Positions 8,277 through 16,540 of a stretch of DNA of 43,220 nt are shown here, piece by piece. The stretch is from assembly GCA_022448645.1 (NCBI GenBank), contig JAKVBZ010000042.1, forward strand, positions 1 through 43,220. Direction: 5' to 3'. Below the pieces are notes generated by a model. The model did no database searches, was not told the DNA's origin, and was given only the letters and a program-made list of their open reading frames with translations. Each line of letters opens with the position of its first letter. The first letter of the stretch is position 1. The position numbers were made by a program, and so were the translations under genes. Source of the DNA: Pirellulaceae bacterium (GTDB lineage Bacteria > Planctomycetota > Planctomycetia > Pirellulales > Pirellulaceae).

Positions 8277-10025
8277 CTACTGGCTCCCATTGCCCGCGTG
8301 ACGCAACTGTTCAAAATCGTCTTGAGATGGTTTTGCCTGCCGGTAAACCTCTTCCATCGTCGTAATTCCACGTAAAACCTTGTCGACACCATCGATGTAA
8401 AGCGAGGACATGCCTTCGCTTATGGCGACTTTTCGGATTTCGGTCGGGGATTTACCGTCGAAGATCATCTGCCGGACGCTCGGGGTGATCATCATCAGCT
8501 CGAAGATCCCTAACCTCCCGTGGTAGCCTCGTTTTTGGCAGCGACCACATCCTTTGCCGCGCATGAATTCAGCATCTTGGCTCATCGACTCCGGAATCCC
8601 GGCAGCTTCCAATTCGGTATCCGATGGCCTCATCGGCTGCTTGCAATGGGTGCAATTGACCCTCACTAACCGCTGAGCCATGATCCCAATGACGCTACTA
8701 GCAACGAGATAGCCCGGAACTCCCATGTCAATCATGCGTGTTACAGCACTGGGCGCATCGTTCGTGTGTAGTGTACTGAAAACTAAGTGTCCAGTCAGTG
8801 AGGCTTGAATTCCCATGGATGCGGTCTCTAGGTCCCGCATTTCTCCCACCAAGATGATATTGGGTGCTTGCCGCAACATAGAGCGAATGATGCGCGAGAA
8901 ATCGAGGCCGATGTTGTGACGGACTTCGACCTGGTTGATCCCTGGCAGGTAATATTCGACCGGATCTTCGGCAGTAATGATTTTGTGGTCTGGGCGGTTT
9001 AGCTCGTTGAGGGCAGCGTACAGCGTCGTGGTCTTGCCAGAGCCCGTGGGGCCGGTCACCAGGATGATTCCGTTGGGTCGACGCAGCAGACTCCAGATTT
9101 TGTCATAGTTGTTTTGGGCCAGCCCCAGATTCCGCACGCCAACCCGGATATTATCCTTGTCCAGCAGTCGCATGACGACCGATTGGCCATGGTTGGTGGG
9201 GATGACGCTGACGCGGAGGTCCAATTCTTTGCCGGCCGCCTCGACCTTGATGCGGCCGTCTTGTGGCCGGCGACGTTCGGCGATGTCCATTTTGGCTAGG
9301 ATTTTCACACGCGAGATGAGTGGGCCCAGCATGCGCCGAGGCGGGCTGTCGCGTTCGATCAAACGGCCATCGATGCGGTAGCGGATGCGGACACGTCCCT
9401 CAAACGGTTCAATATGGATGTCGGAGGCTCTTAGCTGGACGGCCTCAGTGATCATTAGGTGAACCAGCCGGACGATCGGAGCGCTGTTCTCGTCAACCAC
9501 TTCGTCGTCCGAGATGCTATCGTCTTCGGTTTCTGTAAAGTCAATCGCCGTGTCGGTGAACTCCTGCAGCATGGAGTCGGCACTTTCTTCGGCCACTTGT
9601 CCGTAGTACCGGTTGATCGCTTCGTGGATGTTTTCCCGAGGCGCCAGAGCGATTTCGATCCTTTTATTAAGAATAAACCGCAATTTGTCCATCGTTTCCA
9701 GGTTAAACGGGTCGCAAACGATGACGTGCAGTGCGCCTTCTTCTTCTTTGTAGGGCAGGACGGTGTTTTCGCGCGCGACTGATTCCGGAACGAGTTCGAC
9801 GGTTGACGGCGGAATGACGGTGTCTTCGAGATTGATGAATTCCAGGCTGTGTTGTTCAGCCACCGCCCGCATGACTTCATCACCCGACGCATAGCCAAGG
9901 CGCACCAGCGAATCCACAATGGGCTCGTCATCCCGAGACGCGACAGCCTGCGCATCGGTGAGCTGTTCGGCGCTGATAATTCCTTGCCGAATTAGCATTT
10001 CCGTAAAATCGTCACCCTTAGCCAT
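8277..10025 (-). CDS. GspE/PilB assembly ATPase (second copy)
   Basis: Second GspE/PilB-type ATPase, 582 residues from the ATG at 10025 (MAKGDDFTEML). A longer version starting with TTG at 10034 is less likely. An MshEN-like N-terminal domain spans ~1-145, then an acidic linker (TETEDDSISDDEVVDE). Walker A GPTGSGKT is at ~325-332, the Asp box is ITAEDPVEYYLPG, and zinc cysteines CTHC (~458-461) and CGRC (~493-496) are present. In the Walker B region the usual QDPDVILVGE reads QAPNIILVGEMRD, so the conserved acidic pair before the strand is lost although the Glu remains. It is the first gene of the run; a 730-base spacer separates it from pilT. Confidence 0.92.
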   Translation of the reverse strand: MAKGDDFTEMLIRQGIISAEQLTDAQAVASRDDEPIVDSLVRLGYASGDEVMRAVAEQHSLEFINLEDTVIPPSTVELVPESVARENTVLPYKEEEGALHVIVCDPFNLETMDKLRFILNKRIEIALAPRENIHEAINRYYGQVAEESADSMLQEFTDTAIDFTETEDDSISDDEVVDENSAPIVRLVHLMITEAVQLRASDIHIEPFEGRVRIRYRIDGRLIERDSPPRRMLGPLISRVKILAKMDIAERRRPQDGRIKVEAAGKELDLRVSVIPTNHGQSVVMRLLDKDNIRVGVRNLGLAQNNYDKIWSLLRRPNGIILVTGPTGSGKTTTLYAALNELNRPDHKIITAEDPVEYYLPGINQVEVRHNIGLDFSRIIRSMLRQAPNIILVGEMRDLETASMGIQASLTGHLVFSTLHTNDAPSAVTRMIDMGVPGYLVASSVIGIMAQRLVRVNCTHCKQPMRPSDTELEAAGIPESMSQDAEFMRGKGCGRCQKRGYHGRLGIFELMMITPSVRQMIFDGKSPTEIRKVAISEGMSSLYIDGVDKVLRGITTMEEVYRQAKPSQDDFEQLRHAGNGSQ

Positions 10026-10199
10026 GGCGAGCAAGACCTCTGTTCCGTACTAATATTTCACACCGGTTGACAATAATAATCATCTTGATTTAGCCGCTCA
10101 TTAACGTCAACTAGTGACGTTCTGAGGGGCCAAACTGGGACAAACGAGTTATTTTTGGGGGGATTATGCGTTCTGTAGCGGAGTTAGCTCAAGGCCATT

Positions 10200-10345
10200 C
10201 ACTTGGGAATGTTTTTCCTCCCTCCAGAAGAGTAGGACGCAACAGCGGCTGCGGAGGGTAGGTTATTTGAGACTCTGGCGGCAGAAAGCGATCGCTCAAG
10301 CCCTTTCCTCGCTTCGCTCGACCCTTCCAGAGGGAGGATGAAGCG
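10200..10345. repeat. Candidate degenerate repeat element with inverted ends
   Basis: CCTCCCTCCAGAAG (10217-10230) and CTTCCAGAGGGAGG (10324-10337) are inverted copies with two mismatches, about 94 bases apart. The inner part contains the near-repetitive CCTCGCTTCGCTCGACCC next to the right arm. The composition differs from the flanks, and the pattern resembles short non-autonomous repeat elements. Copy number elsewhere cannot be judged from one window. Confidence 0.35.
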
Positions 10346-10465
10346 GGGCCAGGTTTAGGACAAGGTGTACACTTTCTGGGAAAAACAGACTGCCAAGAGG
10401 GCTGGTGGGCCCCCCTGAACCCAGCAATTGGGCTGCCCAAACTCTATCCTGCAGGGACTTACGTG

Positions 10466-10508
10466 AACTCGATCTGGCCCCGGACTGTATGTTGACGCAG
10501 ATCGAGTT
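10466..10508. promoter_or_regulatory. Perfect 11-bp inverted repeat upstream of the isomerase gene
   Basis: AACTCGATCTG (10466-10476) and CAGATCGAGTT (10498-10508) are exact inverted copies with a 21-base centre. The structure ends 84 bases before the ATG at 10593. It has no following T run, so an operator or a leader hairpin is more likely than a terminator. The function is inferred from position only. Confidence 0.45.
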
Positions 10509-10592
10509 GGCGGATGTGTTCTTGCTTGCAGATGGACCGGGCCGGATAATGGACCCTACCAAACCGAAGTGGGCGAACGAAGGAGAAATTTT

Positions 10593-11459
10593 ATGCGACG
10601 TAGAGAATTCCTACAGGTTGGGGCAGGAGCTGCTGCCGGGTTGCTCGTACCAGCTACCGTCAGAACTTCTGCAGCCGACGCGGGATCCGACGCATTTGCT
10701 GATTTCAAAGTTGGGGTGCAAAGCTATTGTTTTCGCAAATTCACATTGCCTGAAGCCTTGAAACACATGGAGGCGTTGGGACTGGGTTTTGTGGAGCTTT
10801 ACCCTGGGCACGCACCCTTGGAAATGAATGATCGTGAAGCGCAAGCGCTTCTCAAGCAGTGCCTGGACCATGGTGTCACGCCGGCAGCCTTGGGAGTCGT
10901 ACCCTTTTCCAAAGACCATGGCAAGAATCGCCGTGCGTTTGAACACGCAAAGCGGTTGGGAATTCAAGCGCTCAGTGCTGATCCCGAAACCGACAGCTTT
11001 GATAGCCTGGATCGGTTGGTAGAAGAATATGATGTGGCTATTGCGATCCATCCACATGGTCCCGTAGGCAATGGCAAACTACATCTGTGGCACCGGGCCG
11101 AAATCATTCTGGAGGCGGTGCAGGATCATCATCCTTTGGTGGGAACCTGTTTGGACACCGGTCATCTCATTCGCTGTGGTTTGCCACCACACAACATCTA
11201 CATTGATCCGGTCCAACAGATTCGTTTGATGGGCCCCCGAAACTTCGGGATCCACTTGAAGGACAACGACAACAAAATCAATCACAATGTGATTGTGGGT
11301 CAGGGAGCCTTAGACGTACCTGGCGTCTTTCGTGCGTTACGCAAAGTCCAATTCAATGGTTGTATCAGCATCGAACACGAAGCTAACCCCGACGACCCGG
11401 TACCGGATATCAAGGCTTGTGTGGACGTCATCAAAGAGGCAATCCGGTCCATCGCTTAG
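10593..11459 (+). CDS. Tat-exported sugar phosphate isomerase/epimerase family protein (xylose isomerase-like TIM barrel)
   Basis: AP endonuclease 2/xylose isomerase-like TIM-barrel protein (PF01261 type), 288 residues, expected to act on a sugar outside the cytoplasm. The N terminus MRRREFLQVGAGAAAG is a twin-arginine signal (RRREFLQ), followed by a hydrophobic part and a likely cleavage near TSAADA. Barrel motifs with probable metal ligands are seen: IAIHPHGP, GTCLDTGHLI, NFGIHLKDND and CISIEHE. The start was chosen because AAGGAG lies 7 bases before the ATG at 10593 and because it places the Tat motif at the very N terminus. The substrate cannot be assigned; planctomycetes carry many such paralogues. 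Confidence 0.9.
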   Translation: MRRREFLQVGAGAAAGLLVPATVRTSAADAGSDAFADFKVGVQSYCFRKFTLPEALKHMEALGLGFVELYPGHAPLEMNDREAQALLKQCLDHGVTPAALGVVPFSKDHGKNRRAFEHAKRLGIQALSADPETDSFDSLDRLVEEYDVAIAIHPHGPVGNGKLHLWHRAEIILEAVQDHHPLVGTCLDTGHLIRCGLPPHNIYIDPVQQIRLMGPRNFGIHLKDNDNKINHNVIVGQGALDVPGVFRALRKVQFNGCISIEHEANPDDPVPDIKACVDVIKEAIRSIA

Positions 11460-11702
11460 GAAGAGTCTGGTGGCGGTGTGCCGAGGAAATGACCACTTTC
11501 GCACTGGACGGCCGTCCTGATCTGTGTGGCGGTGGCAGGCGACGTATATTCCAACAGTCTCGACGCAGTATTCGTCTTTGACGATTTTCCGAACGCCAGG
11601 CAATGCCTGAAACGCGTGACGAAATGCACACAGGCTATGGAGACTCTATCGAGTAAGTCAATCGTTTGGAGAAGAGCCTTCAAGGACTCGTTGAAAATAG
11701 CC

Positions 11703-12203
11703 CTATCGACGCCTTCGTAAGTTCCAAGCAAAACCGCCTATCAACAACAGCACAGCCGTTGAAGGTTCAGGTATCACGTATTGAATCGATCCCGTGTTCT
11801 CTAGTGTGGATTCGATCTCACTATACTTGAATTCCAGGTCTTGAAGGCCAAGCTGAAAATCGTAGACGCTAGATAAATCGGCTGGGCCGTCCAGTGTGCG
11901 ACCACTAAAGGAGCCTTCCGCGTAGAACTGTTTTTGGGAAGAGATCACGAAATCCAGCAACCCAGGACTACTGACGGTGTCCATTAAACCGCCGGCGAGG
12001 GAAGTGATCTGCAAACCGCTGACCCCCGATGCATTGTTACCTACTACGGTCATGGTGTGGTTGACAGAATCGACAATTAACGTCAGTTCTCCATCGGCTG
12101 GTATGTCGGCTCGCACCATCGAGCCAGACGCAAGCGTGAGGAAAACTGCCAGTAATAACAAAATGGGATAACCCTGCATCGTGGAAATGCTTGTTCGTCT
12201 CAT
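11703..12203 (-). CDS. Small secreted PEP-CTERM protein
   Basis: Exported protein of 166 residues without a recognised catalytic domain. An N-terminal signal peptide (GYPILLLLAVFLTLASG, likely cut near VRA-DI) is followed by a beta-rich middle. The end is a PEP-CTERM sorting tag: VIPEPST, then a hydrophobic helix AVLLLIGGFAWN and a final RRRR. In this system the tag is processed by an exosortase and links the protein to surface or matrix material. A strong ribosome binding site (AGGAGGG, 12208-12214) precedes the ATG at 12203. It is convergent with the isomerase gene at 10593. Confidence 0.85.
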   Translation of the reverse strand: MRRTSISTMQGYPILLLLAVFLTLASGSMVRADIPADGELTLIVDSVNHTMTVVGNNASGVSGLQITSLAGGLMDTVSSPGLLDFVISSQKQFYAEGSFSGRTLDGPADLSSVYDFQLGLQDLEFKYSEIESTLENTGSIQYVIPEPSTAVLLLIGGFAWNLRRRR

Positions 12204-12367
12204 GATTCCCTCCTAAAAACCGATTTCTGAACCCCTGGAACTCGATCGACCTGAGTCATGAACCCCCAGGATTCGTTAACCCGATCATGCTTCGAAATAC
12301 AAAAGCCTGGCACGACACGAGAGACACCGGTCCGTCTCAGCGGCTCGGCATCCGATAAGGTCAATTG

Positions 12368-12747
12368 CCAGGCGTGGTCAGTAGCTTGATGACTGTGGTT
12401 TTGTGTGAAGTAAAAATTAAAAAGTGCAATAAGTCTTCAGTTTGGTGTGCTTACCAATGGATGAAACCTCGGGACTCCCACCGTTGATTGAGGCCGTATG
12501 TTTCCAGGCACAGATGGAGTGCGTCATGACTTTCAGTGGCGTCTTCCTGGGAAGAACGCTGTGTCTTGGCAATTAGTTGGCTCATGGAACAAATGTGCGC
12601 AAAAAAAACACCTGGATTTAATTCGAGTTGACACTACCCACATGTGGGTTGTCAGCAAGAACTAATTCCAGGCGCTTTCAGTGGCTTGGATACCTAAGAG
12701 GATAAAATTTTTAGGTTGGGTTTAGTTTCGATTCACGATGCTTACCT
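12368..12747. repeat. Two degenerate copies of a ~90-bp unit
   Basis: Copy 1 spans 12368-12456 and copy 2 spans 12668-12747. Both begin with CCAGGCG, then a TCAGT(A/G)GCTTG block, an A/T-rich run near TAAAA(A/T)TT and end with TGCTTACC. The copies have diverged and differ in length, so this could also be chance similarity in AT-rich spacer. Confidence 0.3.
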
Positions 12748-12971
12748 GTGGCAACCAGCGACGTCGATCTTGACCCCTGGTGAGTCAGCAGATCTACCCT
12801 TATTCTAAGGCTCTTCGAACGAATTGTCAAATATTTCGCTGTGACTTTGTGGAACCAATGATTTCACGAGTTGTTCGACCGATCTCACGGTTGGGCCTTG
12901 GTTTAATCCCAGTGTTCCTCCCCTCAGCAACGAGTAAGAAACACATGTTTACTTGGCGATTTGCGTAGTCC

Positions 12972-13017
12972 GTCGGCTGAAGACGTTGGCTGAAGACGTT
13001 GTCTGTCGGCTGAAAAT
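12972..13017. repeat. Short tandem repeat, GTCGGCTGAAGAC type
   Basis: GTCGGCTGAAGAC (12972-12984) is followed directly by GTTGGCTGAAGAC (12985-12997) and, after seven bases, by GTCGGCTGAAAAT (13005-13017). These are three related 13-bp units in non-coding DNA. Confidence 0.75.
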
Positions 13018-13409
13018 AAGGATCAGTTCTGAAAACGGTTGGTGGAAACGTAGGACGAAGGGTTGTCGCCTGGAGGGTTTTGAAGCCAGTTTTAGATGAA
13101 GGTGGCCTCATGACTTTCCACCAAGGTGGACTCGACGTGTAAGCTTTGAAATCTCGTGTTTGTTGAAGGTGACACGTACCCTATTTGACGGCAAGTCCAA
13201 GGCGACCGCGTGAGCAGCGGTAGATTCTTCTGTTCACCGCAACGTTTGGCTTGTCATGAAACGACTTGGTCGGCAAAAAAATCATCCGTTGGCAGGATTG
13301 TACGATGGTTTTTCCAATCTGTTGCACGACGTGCCAGAAATTGCCAAGGTTGGATCCATAAGCAATCCTGCGAAACATTTACCAAATCTGCTTCTGGGAG
13401 ACAATTTTT

Positions 13410-14222
13410 ATGTCACGTTTTGCATACTGTTTGAATGGCAGCACCATCCGTACAACACCGGTGATGACTCAAATCGAAGCTGCAGGCAGGGCCGGATATG
13501 CGGCCATCGAGTTGTGGCACGATAAACTAGATGAACACCTGTCTGGTGGTGGGGCGTTGAGCGAAGTCAAACAGGCTTTAGACGATCACGGACTGGCGGT
13601 GCCGACAACGATCTATTTGCCTGGATGGTTTGACGCCGACGAAGGAAGTTATGGTCAGGTATTTGAGGAATGCAAACGTCGCATGGACCACGCAGTCCAA
13701 TTAGGGGCTTCCTATATCATTGCGTCACCTCCTGCAGGGCCAGCCGATTACGATCTGGGAGCTGAGCGGTATCGCCATTTGTTGGAAACCGGTTGTGCGA
13801 TGGGAGTCAAACCGTCGATGGAATTTCTTGGATTTGTAGACCAATTGAACACGATCGAAGACGCCATGCAGGTGATGGAGAAATCTGGACACCCAGAGGC
13901 TACCACGATCCTGGACCCGTTTCACATTTTTCGTGGTGGTGGCTCGATGGAATCTATCGCCAAACTGAGCGCATCGCAAATCGCGGTCAGTCATTTTAAC
14001 GATGCTCCTCAAGATCCACCGCGTGAAGTCCAACACGATCACAACCGGGTGATGCCGGGCGAAGGTCACCTGGATCTGCGGCGCTACGTCGATTTACTCT
14101 CGGGGACGGGATACAACGGATACTTGTCCTTGGAGCTTTTCCGTGAAGAGCTGTGGGCACAGGACCCGTTTGAAGTTGCCAGATGGGGTCTCGAGAAAAT
14201 GCGTGCTACCGTGGAAGGTTAA
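13410..14222 (+). CDS. Cytosolic sugar phosphate isomerase/epimerase family protein
   Basis: TIM-barrel protein of 270 residues of the xylose isomerase-like/hydroxypyruvate isomerase-like superfamily. It has no signal peptide, so it acts in the cytoplasm. Family motifs include the start RFAYCLNGSTIRTTPVMTQIEAAGRAGYAAIELW (quoted only in part as FAYCLNGSTIR and GYAAIELWHD), SMEFLGF, TTILDPFHIFRGGG, AVSHFNDAP and GYLSLELF near the end. The Glu, Asp, His and Glu in these strands are the expected metal ligands. A weak GGGAGA precedes the ATG. It is unrelated in detail to the exported isomerase at 10593. Substrate unknown; an isomerase role in inositol or sugar acid catabolism is possible. Confidence 0.88.
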   Translation: MSRFAYCLNGSTIRTTPVMTQIEAAGRAGYAAIELWHDKLDEHLSGGGALSEVKQALDDHGLAVPTTIYLPGWFDADEGSYGQVFEECKRRMDHAVQLGASYIIASPPAGPADYDLGAERYRHLLETGCAMGVKPSMEFLGFVDQLNTIEDAMQVMEKSGHPEATTILDPFHIFRGGGSMESIAKLSASQIAVSHFNDAPQDPPREVQHDHNRVMPGEGHLDLRRYVDLLSGTGYNGYLSLELFREELWAQDPFEVARWGLEKMRATVEG

Positions 14223-14367
14223 AGGACGAGTCGATGATTCGGTTGTGCCGGTTAAGCGGAAGGATTCGTTAGCGAATTACGACGGGTTAGCTTATCATGA
14301 AACTAGGGGGATCTGCTGCGATACTCATCCACTAGGAAATCAAGCAGTGCTGCGCCTGCAATTTCGA

Positions 14368-16236
14368 ATGTTCTTCCCCTTCGAACGGGCTTGCTGGGTA
14401 CTAACGATGATCCTGGCGTTCGTTGCTTGTTGGGTTGCCGGAGATGGCTCGCCGACAGGCCACGGCAGCGCGCGGGCGGCGGTCACATTTGGCTTTAATT
14501 ACCAAGATGTGGCGCAAGGTACGGGGCAAGGATTCGATGATCCGAACGAGGGAGAGGCGCGCCGCCAAGCTTTGGAAGAAGTTGCTGATCAGTGGGTTGG
14601 TCAGCAGCTCGATCATACCGCGTCGCTGCAGATCACGGTGAAGCTGTCAGAGGAGCTTTCCGAAAACGCGCTGGCTCAAGCGGGACAGAACTACACGATC
14701 CGTGCTAATTCTTTTCAATCTGGTTTGGTGGCGAGTCACATCCAAACAGGACGGAATTCGTCGGACGGCGCAGTAGGATCGATGACCTGGGATTTGTCTC
14801 GCAAATGGCATACGGGCACCGATGCGCCCCCCAAAGGGCACCATGACTTTCGTTCCGTCGCGCTACATGAGTTAACGCACTTGTTAGGTTTGTCCAGTTT
14901 GCTCCGTGAAAACGGACGCGGATTACAGGATGCTTTTTTTGACACCTATGCGAGTTTTGATGCTTTTCTGGAGAATGCGAGCGGCACCAAACTGGTTTCC
15001 TCGGGTCGTTATAACACGATGGGCGGAGCATCCCTCAGCGATTTGACGACGGCCGTCTATTTCGACGGTCACCACGCTAATGCTGCCAACAATGGTCAGC
15101 GCGTGCAACTGTTTACTCCCAATTCATTTCGAACAAGTTCACTGAGCCACCTTGATGATCGCACCGATCCGTTGGCTCACCAGCTTAGGATTGCTACGAC
15201 CAATCGCCATTGGTCGCTGGTCGATCGTGGAATTCTGCGGGACCTCGGCTACAGGATCCCTGATGTGATCGTCGTGGATCACGACGAAGTATTGTCATCG
15301 ACGACGTTAGACGTCGACCGAAGCCTATATATCGGCGGGGATGCTTTTGCGGCTGTCTGGCCCGGCTCATTGACGATCCGACCGAGCGCTACGGTCAATG
15401 TCAACCAACTTGTAAGTGTTTGGCCTGAGGGAACTCTCACGGTAGACGGTTCTCTGTCAGGCTCGGCAGATGTGGTCAATCAAGGAACCGTAGAGGGCAC
15501 TGGATACATCACATCACTTTTGCGCAACGAATCCGGAACCATAATGCCTGGGAATTCTGCCGGAAGATTGAGAGTAGCTGATTTCTCTCAGGGGCCTACG
15601 GGGACCTTGGAAGTTGAGATTGGCGGATTGACTCCCGTTAGCCAGTACGATGTGTTGCGCGTCGACAATTCGGCTCACCTGGACGGACTGTTGCATGTCA
15701 AGACGATCAACAATTATCAAGCCCCCACCGAACGGGGAACCTTCGACTCATTCACCATTGTGGAGGCGGGCAGTATCGCGAATCAGTTTAAATTTGTGTT
15801 GTATAACGATGATGTGACGATGCAACGGTTCACGCACCCCGACGGTTCGTTTGGCATCTCGGTCGGAGATGGAATGTTTCGCAATGTGGTACCCACGGGC
15901 AGCGATATCATGTTACAGAATGTCGCAGCAGTTCCAGGAGACACCGACGGGAACATGGAAATCAATATTGTTGACTTTAACACGCTGGCAGTTTCTTACG
16001 CTCCCCATGGCGCGCCCATTGACTTGACTTGGGAGCAGGGCGATTTTGATGGTGACAATGACATTGACATCGTCGACTTCAACGCACTTGCCGTTGGCTT
16101 CTTACAGGATGTGTACCGTCCGTCCGCGACTTCACGGGTGTTGATCCCGGAACCCAATTCGGCTTGCTTGCTGGCCGGGGCCGGTTTAGCACTGATCGCT
16201 TTAAGAGGTTTGAGGCGCGGCGCTTTCTCCGAATGA
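14368..16236 (+). CDS. Secreted metalloprotease-like protein with autotransporter-like repeats, dockerin and PEP-CTERM tail
   Basis: Large exported protein, 622 residues from the ATG at 14368; a shorter start at 14407 is possible. A signal peptide (CWVLTMILAFVACWVAG) is followed by a matrixin-like domain with HELTHLLGLSS at 167-177 and a possible Met-turn (YNTMGG, ~213-218). The third metzincin ligand, normally His or Asp at the end of HExxHxxGxxH, is Ser. The next ~230 residues are beta-rich, like passenger repeats (GTVEGTGYI, MPGNSAGRL, GTLEVEIGG). Two dockerin calcium loops follow (GDTDGNMEINIVDFN near 524 and GDFDGDNDIDIVDFN). The C terminus IPEPNSACLL...RGLRR is a PEP-CTERM tag. It may act on extracellular polymer or be a non-catalytic binding protein. 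Confidence 0.82.
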   Translation: MFFPFERACWVLTMILAFVACWVAGDGSPTGHGSARAAVTFGFNYQDVAQGTGQGFDDPNEGEARRQALEEVADQWVGQQLDHTASLQITVKLSEELSENALAQAGQNYTIRANSFQSGLVASHIQTGRNSSDGAVGSMTWDLSRKWHTGTDAPPKGHHDFRSVALHELTHLLGLSSLLRENGRGLQDAFFDTYASFDAFLENASGTKLVSSGRYNTMGGASLSDLTTAVYFDGHHANAANNGQRVQLFTPNSFRTSSLSHLDDRTDPLAHQLRIATTNRHWSLVDRGILRDLGYRIPDVIVVDHDEVLSSTTLDVDRSLYIGGDAFAAVWPGSLTIRPSATVNVNQLVSVWPEGTLTVDGSLSGSADVVNQGTVEGTGYITSLLRNESGTIMPGNSAGRLRVADFSQGPTGTLEVEIGGLTPVSQYDVLRVDNSAHLDGLLHVKTINNYQAPTERGTFDSFTIVEAGSIANQFKFVLYNDDVTMQRFTHPDGSFGISVGDGMFRNVVPTGSDIMLQNVAAVPGDTDGNMEINIVDFNTLAVSYAPHGAPIDLTWEQGDFDGDNDIDIVDFNALAVGFLQDVYRPSATSRVLIPEPNSACLLAGAGLALIALRGLRRGAFSE

Positions 16237-16540
16237 TGTCAGTAAAATCGGCCGTCATGCAGGCTGGGCCCCTAGCTCGTCCCCCAACCATTTAGGTCGG
16301 GGGACCAGACTACTTTTGGTTTACCGAGGGTCTGGTGTTGTTGGCTTGCTATGCTTCATGACAATGGAGTTCTACGGGACGAACCCATGCTCACAGGAAA
16401 TCATCGCTTGAAGCACAGTAGAACTTTAAAGGAATGGCTGGTCAGCCGGTCCCGAAGAGAATACAGTAATAATCGTTTTGTTTGATTGCCGTTTTTCCAG
16501 GCTGCCTGATGTGCGGGCCCACAATTCGGATCCATTCGCC
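16237..16540. other. Spacer between the dockerin protein gene and larA-like gene
   Basis: No gene is seen. It holds a strong hairpin at 16279-16305 just after the dockerin protein gene. The larA-like reading frame is open from 16478, but the conserved protein starts at 16541. Confidence 0.6.
16279..16305 (+). terminator. Hairpin, likely terminator of the dockerin protein gene
   Basis: GTCCCCC (16279-16285) pairs with GGGGGAC (16299-16305), and an inner ACC/GGT pair closes an ATTTA loop, with one A-C mismatch between the two stems. The hairpin begins 43 bases after the stop codon. There is only a loose T-rich stretch (TTTTGGTTT) about nine bases later, so termination may be imperfect. Confidence 0.6.

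Larger units (their letters stand above)
10026..10592. other. Divergent spacer between gspE copy 2 and the Tat-exported isomerase gene
   Basis: No gene is supported. The spacer should hold promoters for both flanking genes. It contains a candidate dispersed repeat (10200-10345), an 11-bp perfect inverted repeat (10466-10508) and the ribosome binding site AAGGAG (10580-10585) of the plus-strand gene. Confidence 0.6.
12204..13409. other. 1.2-kb spacer with degenerate repeats
   Basis: No gene can be supported here. Two stretches about 300 bases apart (12368-12456 and 12668-12747) share ordered blocks: CCAGGCG...TCAGT(A/G)GCTTG, an AT-rich GTAAAAATT/GATAAAATTT part and TGCTTACC. A further short repeat cluster lies at 12972-13017. 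Nothing matches a known riboswitch or tRNA that could be named with confidence. The last part carries the leader of the isomerase gene at 13410. Confidence 0.45.

Noticed and set aside
10165..10240. tRNA-like start GCGGAGTTAGCTCAA
   Set aside because: The first bases resemble a tRNA acceptor and D arm, but there is no matching D-stem closure, no anticodon stem and no GGTTCGA-type T arm downstream.
10189..10562. Two overlapping minus-strand frames of 83 and 88 codons
   Set aside because: They cover a likely repeat element, overlap each other and lie in the promoter region of the flanking genes.
12368..12747. Tandem riboswitch
   Set aside because: Two diverged copies suggested this, but no conserved core of a known class could be recognised and no metabolic gene follows directly.
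12827..13111. 94-codon minus-strand frame
   Set aside because: It is produced by the short tandem repeats, has no ribosome binding site and no recognisable protein features.
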